Both the position numbers and the translations under genes were made by a program. A DNA stretch of 29,238 bases, from positions 1 through 29,238 of the forward strand of contig JAJYTJ010000031.1 of the NCBI GenBank assembly GCA_021793115.1. The letters are read 5' to 3'. How positions within the stretch are numbered: the first letter of the stretch is position 1; the number at the start of each line of letters is the position of its first letter. Source of the stretch: Actinomycetes bacterium (GTDB taxonomy: Bacteria; Actinomycetota; Actinomycetes; Actinomycetales; Cellulomonadaceae). A model generated the notes under the pieces. The model was not told the origin of the DNA, searched no databases, and saw nothing but the letters and a program-made list of their open reading frames with translations. This document shows, in pieces, positions 8,264 through 15,310 of this stretch.

Positions 8264-8802
8264 ACGACGCCGACGTCGCTCGCCGCGCGGCGCCTCCCGG
8301 CACCGCGCGGGGTGTCACGGATGCGCCGTGCCGGGACGCCGACGTAGACCCCGCCGGGCGGGCAGCTGTGCGTGACCACCGCGCCCGCACCGACGACGCA
8401 GTCGTCGCCGATCGTCACGCCAGGCAGCACGATCGCCCGCGCGCCCAGCCACACCTGCGCCCCGATCGTCACCGGTCTGGCCACCGGCGGCCCGTACGCG
8501 AGGTCCGACTCGGGACCACGCATCTCGTGCTCGCTGGTCAGCACGGTCACGCCGGCGGCCAGCAGCGAGAAGTCCCCCACCACGACGTCGGCCTCGCAGT
8601 CGAAGTAGGCGTCGTCGTTGACGAAGCAGCCGCGGCCCAGCGTCAGCGTGGCGCGGCCCCGGACCTTGATCCCCGGCTCGATGACGGTCCCCGGTCCGGC
8701 GACGAGCGTGCCGTGGCGCAGCACGCTCGTCCGCTGCTCGCCGGTGAGCAGCGGCAGGTTGGCGAGGCCGTTGAGCACGGCCCGCCGCCGAGGAGTGGTC
8801 AT
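8260..8802 (-). CDS. Left-handed beta-helix (hexapeptide) O-acyltransferase
   Basis: This 180-residue protein is made of imperfect hexapeptide turns: GTVIEPGIKVRGRATLTLG, VVVGDFSLLAAGVTVLT, VTIGAQVWLGARAIVLPGVTIGDDCVVGAGAVV and GGVYVGVPARRI. It is typical of the maltose/galactoside acetyltransferase and WbbJ/VatB branch that transfers acetyl from acetyl-CoA to sugars. H92 in TSEHEM is the likely catalytic base. It may acetylate a sugar of the polysaccharide or its precursor. The start is ATG 8802, with GAAGGGA as ribosome site; the adjacent GTG at 8805 is possible. The gene is divergent from the ABC exporter and converges on the GT4 gene with a 4-bp overlap at CTAG. Confidence 0.85.
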   Translation of the reverse strand: MTTPRRRAVLNGLANLPLLTGEQRTSVLRHGTLVAGPGTVIEPGIKVRGRATLTLGRGCFVNDDAYFDCEADVVVGDFSLLAAGVTVLTSEHEMRGPESDLAYGPPVARPVTIGAQVWLGARAIVLPGVTIGDDCVVGAGAVVTHSCPPGGVYVGVPARRIRDTPRGAGRRRAASDVGVV

Positions 8803-8843
8803 CACACGTCCCTTCGCCCGACGCCGTGGGCACCGATGTCACG

Positions 8844-8895
8844 AAGGTTGCGCATCGCACCTGTGCGAACCAGGTCACCGCACGCAGTTCACCCG
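8844..8895 (-). promoter_or_regulatory. Box-type promoter I of the acyltransferase (weaker -10)
   Basis: On the minus strand CGGGTGAA (8888-8895) lies 44 nt (GG to first base) before AACCTT (8844-8849), a poor but possible -10. A leader of about 35 nt containing GAAGGGA would precede the ATG at 8802. A second identical box lies 21 bp further upstream. Confidence 0.4.
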
Positions 8896-8916
8896 CGTGC
8901 TGCGCAGGTTCACCCG
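8888..8916. repeat. Two direct copies of the regulatory box, 21 bp apart
   Basis: TTCACCCG occurs at 8888-8895 and again at 8909-8916, the second within GGTTCACCCGC. A 21-bp period places both on the same face of the helix. They lie between the divergent acyltransferase and ABC exporter genes, reading toward the acyltransferase, and could control either or both. Confidence 0.6.
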
Positions 8917-8946
8917 CTCTGGGACGGTATGACCCGAGATGCCGGA

Positions 8947-8958
8947 TATCGTCGTGCC
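8947..8958 (+). promoter_or_regulatory. Probable leaderless promoter of the ABC exporter operon
   Basis: TATCGT (8947-8952) matches the TANNNT -10 pattern and is followed by exactly 6 nt before GTG 8959, the standard actinobacterial leaderless spacing. This decides the start of the ATPase. No forward-facing box lies 43-45 nt upstream; the two reverse-facing boxes at 8888-8916 sit at roughly -43 to -71. Confidence 0.45.
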
Positions 8959-10179
8959 GTGCCAGCCTCGTCAACCCCGGCGATCCGCGTCGCCGGGCTC
9001 GGGAAGACCTACCGGATCGGGACGGACGGCGACACCGCGTCGACCGCCGCCGAGGCCTTCGTGCGCTGGCTGCGCAACCCGACGCAGCGGCACTGGACCA
9101 CGTTCGACGCCCTCGAGGACGTCTCGTTCGAGGTGCCGCAGGGCGAGGCCGTCGGCATCGTCGGCCGCAACGGCGCCGGAAAGTCCACGCTCCTGAAGGT
9201 CCTCACGCGGGTCACGGCGCCCACCCGGGGACGGGTCGAGCTCACCGGCCGGGTCGGCAGCCTGCTCGAGGTCGGCACCGGGTTCCACCCCGAGCTGACG
9301 GGGCGCGAGAACATCTACCTCAACGGCGCGCTGCTGGGCATGACCCGGGCGGAGATCAACCGGCGGTACGACGAGATCGTCGACTTCTCCGGTGTCGAGA
9401 AGTTCCTCGAGACCCCGGTCAAGCGCTACTCGTCGGGCATGTACGTGCGCCTGGCGTTCGCGATCGCGGCGCACCTCGAGACCGAGATCCTGCTCATCGA
9501 CGAGGTGCTCGCGGTGGGCGACGCCGAGTTCCAGCGTCGGTCGCTCGGCAAGATGCGGGACGCCGCGCGCAGCGGCCGCACCGTGCTGTACGTCAGCCAC
9601 CTGCTGCACACCGTGCGCGACCTGTGCACGTCGGCGATCCTGCTCGAGCACGGCCACCTGACGTACGCCGGGAGCGTCGACGCGACGCTCGACGCCTACC
9701 AGCACAGCTTCGCCACGTTCGCCGAGCGGCAGAGCGATCCCGCGAACCGCCCCGGGCTCGGCCTGCTGCGGTTCGCGGACGTGTCCGTGGCGAAGGAGAA
9801 CCTGCGCTCCGGGGACGACATCGTGGTCGACTACGCCATCGGGACCGACGACGACCTGCCCGGCGAGTACTACGTCTCGGCCCACGTCACCGACGAGGGC
9901 GGCGCCACGATCGTGCAGTGCGACTCCCGGCTCGTCGGCTACTGGCTCACCCCCAAGAAGCCGCACGACGGGCGCCTGGCGATCCGCAACCTGTGGCTGA
10001 AGCCGGGCCGGTACAGCGTCGACATGTTCGTCTGCACGTCGACCGGGGTGCAGGACATGTGGGAGGCCGCCGGCCGCTTCGACGTGCGCCCGGAGCTGCC
10101 GTACTCGCACTCGGTGTCCGGTGACGGGATGAACCGGGGCGCCGTCTTCGCCGACTTCGACTACAGCGAGCTGCCGTGA
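8959..10179 (+). CDS. wzt: ABC polysaccharide exporter ATPase with Wzt-type C-terminal domain
   Basis: A 406-residue ATPase energising export of a lipid-linked polysaccharide. The nucleotide-binding domain (about 8-240) has Walker A GRNGAGKST with K75, signature YSSGM at 157-161, Walker B ILLIDEV with D181 and catalytic E182, and the switch histidine in VLYVSHL. An extra domain of about 160 residues (from about 245, starting FAERQSDPANRPG) resembles the Wzt C-terminal beta-sandwich that binds the non-reducing end of O-antigen chains. The operon is ATPase then permease, with a GTGA overlap. The start chosen is GTG 8959, 6 nt after a -10-like TATCGT; ATG 8929 in frame is an alternative. Substrate binding by the C-terminal domain is inferred from family and position. 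Confidence 0.87.
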   Translation: MPASSTPAIRVAGLGKTYRIGTDGDTASTAAEAFVRWLRNPTQRHWTTFDALEDVSFEVPQGEAVGIVGRNGAGKSTLLKVLTRVTAPTRGRVELTGRVGSLLEVGTGFHPELTGRENIYLNGALLGMTRAEINRRYDEIVDFSGVEKFLETPVKRYSSGMYVRLAFAIAAHLETEILLIDEVLAVGDAEFQRRSLGKMRDAARSGRTVLYVSHLLHTVRDLCTSAILLEHGHLTYAGSVDATLDAYQHSFATFAERQSDPANRPGLGLLRFADVSVAKENLRSGDDIVVDYAIGTDDDLPGEYYVSAHVTDEGGATIVQCDSRLVGYWLTPKKPHDGRLAIRNLWLKPGRYSVDMFVCTSTGVQDMWEAAGRFDVRPELPYSHSVSGDGMNRGAVFADFDYSELP

Positions 10180-11000
10180 CCACCACCACGATCGTCCTGC
10201 CCCCCGGTCGCCTGAACCTGCCGCGATGGGCGGAGCTCTGGCGCAGCCGCGAGGTCGCGTTCCGCATGGCGCAGCGCGACATCATCGTCCGCTACCGCCA
10301 GACCATCCTCGGCATCGGCTGGGTGATCCTGCAGCCGCTGATGTCCGCGGGTGTGTTCACGCTGGTGTTCGGCCGCGTCGCAGGGTTCCAGAACGGGGTG
10401 CCGATCCCGTTCTTCCTCTTCTCGCTCGCCGGCACGCTCATCTGGACGGTGTTCAGCGGGACGTTGGGACGTGCGGCGTCCGCGATGGTCGGCAACCAGT
10501 CGCTCGTCTCCAAGGTGTACTTCCCACGCCTGCTCGTCCCGCTGTCGACCATCGCGTCCGTGCTGCTCGACTTCGTCGTCGGGCTCGTCCTGGCCGTCGC
10601 CATGCTCGTCGTCTGGCGGATCAACCCCGGCTGGCCGGTGCTGCTCGTGCCGGTCTGGACGCTGCTCGCGGCGATGTTCGGGCTCGGCCTCGGGGTCGCC
10701 GCCTCGGCCCTCATGGTCAAGTACCGCGACGTCGGCTACGTGCTGCCGTGGGTGACGCAGGTGCTGCTCTACGCCAGCCCGGTCGCCTACCCGCTGAGCC
10801 GGGTCCCGGAGTCGGTCCGCTGGCTGTTCGAGATCAACCCGGCCACGTGGTTCCTCGAGTCCTTCCGGTGGTCGCTCACCGGCATGGCGGCGCCCCCGGT
10901 GTGGCAGATGGCCGGCTTGGCGATCGGCGGCCCGGTGGTGCTGTTCCTCGGGGTGCTGTGGTTCCAGCGCTACGAGCGCGAGTTCGCGGATGTCATCTAG
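10176..11000 (+). CDS. wzm: ABC-2 type polysaccharide export permease
   Basis: A 274-residue integral membrane protein of the ABC2_membrane/Wzm family with six predicted transmembrane helices. The cytosolic amphipathic start (WRSREVAFRMAQRDIIVRYRQ) precedes TILGIGWVILQPLM, the signature of O-antigen/teichoic-acid exporters. VSKVYFPRLLVPLS and the YRDVGYVLPWVTQVLLYASPV region are also typical. It forms the channel partner of the upstream ATPase. The GTG start at 10176 overlaps the ATPase TGA (GTGA), implying translational coupling. The following GT2 gene starts 11 bp before its stop. Confidence 0.9.
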   Translation: MTTTTIVLPPGRLNLPRWAELWRSREVAFRMAQRDIIVRYRQTILGIGWVILQPLMSAGVFTLVFGRVAGFQNGVPIPFFLFSLAGTLIWTVFSGTLGRAASAMVGNQSLVSKVYFPRLLVPLSTIASVLLDFVVGLVLAVAMLVVWRINPGWPVLLVPVWTLLAAMFGLGLGVAASALMVKYRDVGYVLPWVTQVLLYASPVAYPLSRVPESVRWLFEINPATWFLESFRWSLTGMAAPPVWQMAGLAIGGPVVLFLGVLWFQRYEREFADVI

Positions 11001-11925
11001 CCCCGAGCCCCGGGTGACGGTCGTGGTGGCCACCAACCGTGGCGGACCGTACCTCGCTGCGGCGCTCGACTCCGTGCGCGCCCAGACGATGCCCGAGTGG
11101 GAGCTGGTGATCGTCGACGACGGAGCGCCGCCGGACGTGGCGGCCGCGCTCGACGCCGCCATCACGGGAGACCCCCGGATGCGCGTCCACCACCAGGCGA
11201 ACCACGGCCTGTCCGTGGCGCGCAACGTCGGCGCCGCGCTCGGCCGCGGCGACCTCGTGTCCTACCTGGACGACGACGACGTGTGGCACCCCGACCGGCT
11301 GCGGCTGCAGGTGGCGGCGCTCGACGCCGCCCCCGGCGCGTTGCTGTGCTACTCGTCCGCCTGGACGATGGATGCCGACGGCCGCCGGCTCGACGTGCCG
11401 TGGCTGCCGACCGGCCTGCCGCGCAGGCCGTATTTGCGGGGCGACGTCGACCTGCCGCGGATCGTCACCATGACGATGCGACGCGACGCGGTGCTGGCGT
11501 ACGGCGGCTTCAACCCGTCGTTCCGGTACTGCGAGGACGACGAGTTCATCCTGCGGATGATGCTCCACGGCGAGCTGACCTCGGTGCCCGACGAGCTCGT
11601 CGGCTACCGACGCCACGCCGACAACGCGTCCGGGACCAACCCCGTGCTGCGGCAGCTCACCGGCGAGCGCATCCGGCTGCTGCAGCTGTGGGCCGCCGAG
11701 GCCTCCGGAGACACGGCGCGCGTCCGTGACCTCGCCGTCAACCTGGACCGCTTCCGACGACGCCTGGCCGACTACTCCGCGAGCGAGGCCTTGGCGTGGG
11801 CCCGCCACGGCCGGCTCGGCCGGTCCGCCGCCGAGCTGGCGCGCGGCGTGCGCTTCTCGCCTCGCGGCACCGCCCGCACCGTCGGCACCAAGGTCACCTC
11901 GCTCGTGCGCCGGGCGGCACGCTAG
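10990..11925 (+). CDS. GT2-family glycosyltransferase
   Basis: A 311-residue GT-A inverting transferase. VTVVVATNRGGPYL opens the nucleotide-binding fold, LVIVDDGAP gives the UDP/GDP-contacting acidic residues, and SYLDDDDVWH carries the metal-binding acidic cluster (D94-D97). FRYCEDDEFILRMM provides the likely catalytic acidic motif. It is the third gene of the exporter operon, overlapping the permease by 11 bp, so it probably acts on the exported glycan. The TAG stop shares CTAG with the stop of the convergent minus-strand gene. Confidence 0.87.
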   Translation: MSSSPEPRVTVVVATNRGGPYLAAALDSVRAQTMPEWELVIVDDGAPPDVAAALDAAITGDPRMRVHHQANHGLSVARNVGAALGRGDLVSYLDDDDVWHPDRLRLQVAALDAAPGALLCYSSAWTMDADGRRLDVPWLPTGLPRRPYLRGDVDLPRIVTMTMRRDAVLAYGGFNPSFRYCEDDEFILRMMLHGELTSVPDELVGYRRHADNASGTNPVLRQLTGERIRLLQLWAAEASGDTARVRDLAVNLDRFRRRLADYSASEALAWARHGRLGRSAAELARGVRFSPRGTARTVGTKVTSLVRRAAR

Positions 11926-13055
11926 ATGCGCTCGGCGCCGTCGGCTCCGAGGTGGCGGTCCAGCGCGGCGCGGAGCAGCTCGTCCGGGTGCAGCCCCTCG
12001 TCGACGGCGGCCCGGCCCCGGCGGCCGTCCTTCCAGTGCGTGGTGACGTCCCAGAAGTGCCGGTAGCCGAGCACCGGTGGGGTGACGACCTTGACGCCCT
12101 GCACGTCGTGCACCTGCAGCTGGGCGCCGTCGGGAAGCCGCGGCGGCACCGCGCACCACTTGGTCGAGCACGCGGGGCCCGTGGCATCGACCCAGGCGGC
12201 GTCGGCATGCCGCGGCAACCGGCCGTCGTCCGCCGGGCCGGCGTGCACCCAACGGCCGTGATAGCTCACGACGCCGTACCGGCTGCGCGCCGCGTGCTCG
12301 TACACCGACGAGCCGTCCGTGGCGAGCACCAGCTCGTCGACGTCGGCGTTGAGGAAACCTGCGGCGTGCCGCAGCAAGCGCCATCGGGCGTGCTCGAGCG
12401 CGCCGTACTGCGCGTAGTCCGAGTCCCACGGCAGCCCCGGGCCGCCCTGCGGGCCGTACGGGAACGACCAGTCGACGACGACGGCCACGTCGATGCCGGC
12501 CACCCCGGCGATCGTGTCGAGCAGCGCCTCCACGGTGTACGACTGCGACCCGTTGTCGTACACGACCACCGCGTCGGTGCCGTGCGCCGACGCGTGGTAC
12601 CGCGCCCAGTCGCGCACCCAGGCGAGCTCGTTGTCCCGGGACAGCGTCATGAGCGCGCGCCGGCCGGCGAAGAGCGCGGCCAGGTCGGCGCCCACCGGCA
12701 CCGCGTAGCGCCGGCCGGCGAGCGTCAGCTCGAGCGGCGACCCGCCCGCGCGGCCGAGGTCGCACCGGTGGGCCCGGTCCAGCTCGACCGAACGGGCGGC
12801 GACCTGGTGCCCGCCGACCGTCACCGCCGCGGCACGCAGCGGCCCGGCGAGGTCCAGCAGGGGCGGCCCGACCGCCACCGTGCGCCCGTCGGCGGCGAAG
12901 ACGTCGAAGAAGAGCGTCGAGGCGTCGTACCGCTCGGCGTAGTCCGGTCCGCGCAGCGCGACCGGCCGAGGCGGCGTCCGCTGCGGCCCGTCGGGTGCCA
13001 GCACCACGGCGGCGGGCCGGACGACGGCCGCGACGGCGGCACGAGCCCTACGCAT
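11922..13055 (-). CDS. GT92-like/Glyco_tranf_2_4 family glycosyltransferase
   Basis: A 377-residue protein. The core begins near residue 135 with LSRDNELAWVRDWARYHASAHG, then VVVYDNGS (164-170) and FLNADVDELVL, whose D238-V-D240 is the likely metal-binding DxD. A C-terminal GYRHFWDVTTHWKDG completes the fold. This arrangement (an EW-RYH helix followed by a YDNxS strand) is typical of the GT92/DUF23-like transferases. The first ~130 residues form a divergent region I cannot assign. ATG 13055 overlaps the preceding GT2 stop by 8 bp; GTG 13058 is an alternative. The gene is probably cotranscribed from promoter E. Confidence 0.72.
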   Translation of the reverse strand: MRRARAAVAAVVRPAAVVLAPDGPQRTPPRPVALRGPDYAERYDASTLFFDVFAADGRTVAVGPPLLDLAGPLRAAAVTVGGHQVAARSVELDRAHRCDLGRAGGSPLELTLAGRRYAVPVGADLAALFAGRRALMTLSRDNELAWVRDWARYHASAHGTDAVVVYDNGSQSYTVEALLDTIAGVAGIDVAVVVDWSFPYGPQGGPGLPWDSDYAQYGALEHARWRLLRHAAGFLNADVDELVLATDGSSVYEHAARSRYGVVSYHGRWVHAGPADDGRLPRHADAAWVDATGPACSTKWCAVPPRLPDGAQLQVHDVQGVKVVTPPVLGYRHFWDVTTHWKDGRRGRAAVDEGLHPDELLRAALDRHLGADGAERI

Positions 13056-14016
13056 CACGCGCCAGGGCTCGCGACGCCCGGGCCGCCGCGAGCACTCCCG
13101 CGGCAGAGCCGGCGACACTGGCACCCGAGCGGAGCAGACCGTTGCCGACGCCCCGCAGCATGGAGCCGTCCTCCGGCCGCACCCGGCGCAGCGCACGCGC
13201 GGCGTACCCGAGGTGCCGGCCGACGTCGCGGACGGCCGCGCCGGCGTACCGCCGCACGTGCGGGTCGCGCCAACCCAACGTCGTCGTCAGGAGCACGACA
13301 TGGTTGCGCTGCCCGTAGTAGGTGTAGCGCAGGTCGAACCGGCGGCCGCGCGCGTACTGCCCGGCGACGTGCTCGACCACCGCGCCCGGGACGAAGAGGA
13401 TCCGGTAGCCCGCGTGACGCATCCGCAGCTGGATGTCCGTCTCCTCACGCAGGCACGTCCCGGGGTAGAGGTCCCGGATGCCGCCCAGCTCGGCGACCAC
13501 CGCGGCGCGCACCGACATGTTGGCACCCAGCAGGTGGTCCACGTCGACGTCCCGCCCCGGGTCCGCGGCGAAGAACCCGGTGAGCGTCCCGTCGCGGCGC
13601 AGCAGCCCGATCTCGGCGACACCCTCCGCCTCCTCGCCCGCCTGGCCGTTGACCGCCCGGCCCCCGACCGCGGCGACCCGTGGGTCGTCGTAGCGGGCCA
13701 GGATCGCGGCCAGCCACCCGGGGTCGGCGTACGCGTCGTCGTCCACGAAGGCGACGACGTCGCTGCGGACGGCCGCCATGCCGATGGCGCGGGATGCCGC
13801 CGTGTGACCGCGGCCCAGGTCGTTGCGCAGGTACCGCACGCCCGGGAAGCCGGCGACGACGTCCCGCGTCCGCGCATCGGGCGACGAGTCCACCACGACG
13901 ACCTCGTCCGGCCGCCGCGTCTGCGATCCCAGGCGGTCCAGGCACGTGCGGACGTGCTCCGGACGGTTGTACGTCGCCACGACGACGGCGGCCGTCGACG
14001 GCGGGACCACAGGCAT
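13048..14016 (-). CDS. GT2-family glycosyltransferase (rhamnosyl-/galactofuranosyl-transferase-like)
   Basis: A 322-residue GT-A protein. VVVATYNRPEHVRTCL opens the fold, VVVVDSSPDART contacts the nucleotide, and FVDDDAYADPGWL (acidic D92-D94) binds metal. NMSVRAAVVAELGG and CLREETDIQLRMRHAGYR are the acceptor and catalytic-base motifs. The C-terminal tail, from about residue 245, is arginine- and alanine-rich and may lie on the membrane. It is the first gene of a two-gene minus-strand unit. The ATG at 14016 is 6 nt after GATACT, a leaderless pattern. Confidence 0.87.
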   Translation of the reverse strand: MPVVPPSTAAVVVATYNRPEHVRTCLDRLGSQTRRPDEVVVVDSSPDARTRDVVAGFPGVRYLRNDLGRGHTAASRAIGMAAVRSDVVAFVDDDAYADPGWLAAILARYDDPRVAAVGGRAVNGQAGEEAEGVAEIGLLRRDGTLTGFFAADPGRDVDVDHLLGANMSVRAAVVAELGGIRDLYPGTCLREETDIQLRMRHAGYRILFVPGAVVEHVAGQYARGRRFDLRYTYYGQRNHVVLLTTTLGWRDPHVRRYAGAAVRDVGRHLGYAARALRRVRPEDGSMLRGVGNGLLRSGASVAGSAAGVLAAARASRALARDA

Positions 14017-14022
14017 GCGCCC

Positions 14023-14074
14023 AGTATCGTGGCGCGTACCCCGATCTCCGGGTGGTCTGCGTAGGTTTCACCCG
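14023..14074 (-). promoter_or_regulatory. Box-type promoter E of the GT2/GT92-like pair
   Basis: On the minus strand CGGGTGAAA (14066-14074) lies 44 nt (GG to G) before GATACT (14023-14028), which is 6 nt before the ATG at 14016. A 7-bp inverted partner CCGGGTG at 14048-14054 pairs with CACCCGG at 14069-14075. Confidence 0.6.
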
Positions 14075-14168
14075 GTTCTGCCGGCCCGTTCCACAGCCCG
14101 TGGCGCGACGATCGGAGGGACAGGCCGGCGGTCGCCGTGCCGCCGCGAGGCGCCGAGGGGATGGCCGG

Positions 14169-15239
14169 ATGCGTGCACGGGGAGCGGTCGCGCTGGCCGT
14201 CGCCGCCGTCCTCGCGCTCGCGGGCTGCTCGGCCGGCACGGCCGCGTCACCCGCCACCACCACCGTCACGCCCGCCGGCACCGGACCCGTCACCGGTCCG
14301 GTCCCCTGGACCACGGCGACCACCGGTGACCGGTTCGTCGTGCGGCTGGACGTCCCCGCGCCGTCGCTCGCCGGCAACCTGCTGCGCGACCCCGCCGACC
14401 GCTGGGTCGTCGTCACGCTGCCGCCGTCCTACTTCACGTCGGGCACGCGCTACCCGGTGGCCTACTTCCTCGAGGGCATCGGAACGCCGGCGGGGCAGCT
14501 CGCACCGTCCCGTGCCTCGTTCGCGGGTCAGATGCAGGCACCCGGCGGCCGGGAGTTCATCGTGGTGGAGGCCGACGGCATCGACAGCCTCGGCGCGAAC
14601 TTCTACGCGAACTCCCCCGTGGGCGGCGACATGGCCGACTTCGTCGCCCACGACCTCGTCGCGGCGATCGACGCGACCTTCCGCACGCTGCCCACGCGGA
14701 CCGCGCGGGTGCTGGCCGGCTTCTCGATGGGCGGCCTCGGGACGCTCAACATCGGCCTGGCGCGCCCCGACGTCTTCGGCTCGCTCTACGCGCTGTCGCC
14801 GCCGCTGGCCACCCCCCAGACGGACCTCGCGACCCTCGGCATCGACGCCGGGACGAACGACTCCTACGCGGCGTCGTTCTCGCCGGACCCAGCGGCCACC
14901 GCCCGGCCGTTCGCCCGCACGCTGCGGCCGGGCGTGCCCGCCGGCCAGCAGGACCCCGCCGTCGTCGCCGCCTACGAACGGGGCATGGGCGACCTGTCGC
15001 AGAAGGTCGCGGCCTATCTCGCCCAGCCGTACCGGTTGTCGCACATCCGGCTCTCGTACGGCCAGTGGGACGGCTACGCGTTCATCCCCGTGGGCTGCAC
15101 CTACCTCGCCGGGCTGCTCGCCGCCGCCGGGATCCCGCACTCGCTGCGCACGTTCCCCGGACCGCACACCATCGACCAGGGCTTCCTCGACTCGGACTTC
15201 GTGGCCTACGTCTCGCAGCAGATCGCCGGGGCGGGGTGA
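14169..15239 (+). CDS. Exported lipoprotein esterase (esterase D / antigen 85-like alpha/beta-hydrolase)
   Basis: A 356-residue protein with a lipoprotein signal peptide: RARG, then a hydrophobic stretch, then LALAGC with C20 as the lipidated cysteine, then a Thr/Pro-rich linker to about residue 50. The hydrolase domain contains RYPVAYFLEGIG, the nucleophile elbow GFSMGG with S186 and a C-terminal GPHTIDQ with the probable catalytic His about 23 residues from the end. This matches the esterase D/feruloyl esterase/mycolyltransferase superfamily. Located outside the membrane in a glycan operon, it may remove or transfer ester-linked groups on the polysaccharide. ATG 14169 directly precedes the signal peptide. 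I see no correctly spaced box for this promoter. Confidence 0.8.
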   Translation: MRARGAVALAVAAVLALAGCSAGTAASPATTTVTPAGTGPVTGPVPWTTATTGDRFVVRLDVPAPSLAGNLLRDPADRWVVVTLPPSYFTSGTRYPVAYFLEGIGTPAGQLAPSRASFAGQMQAPGGREFIVVEADGIDSLGANFYANSPVGGDMADFVAHDLVAAIDATFRTLPTRTARVLAGFSMGGLGTLNIGLARPDVFGSLYALSPPLATPQTDLATLGIDAGTNDSYAASFSPDPAATARPFARTLRPGVPAGQQDPAVVAAYERGMGDLSQKVAAYLAQPYRLSHIRLSYGQWDGYAFIPVGCTYLAGLLAAAGIPHSLRTFPGPHTIDQGFLDSDFVAYVSQQIAGAG

Positions 15240-15310
15240 CCGCGGATGAGCGCCCGGACTCGGTGGACGACGAACCCGGCGGACTGCGCGCGGCAGAGGG
15301 GAGGACCGCG

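Noticed and set aside
8929..8931. ATG 8929 as the start of the ABC ATPase
   Set aside because: It is in frame but adds ten unstructured residues, lacks a ribosome site and would place the TATCGT -10 inside the gene; GTG 8959, 6 nt after that hexamer, fits better. Not excluded.
15236..15310. GTG 15236 as the start of the GT4 at 15311
   Set aside because: The GTGA overlap is attractive, but GTG 15311 has a strong GGGGAGG site and begins directly at the first conserved strand; the extra 25 residues look unstructured.
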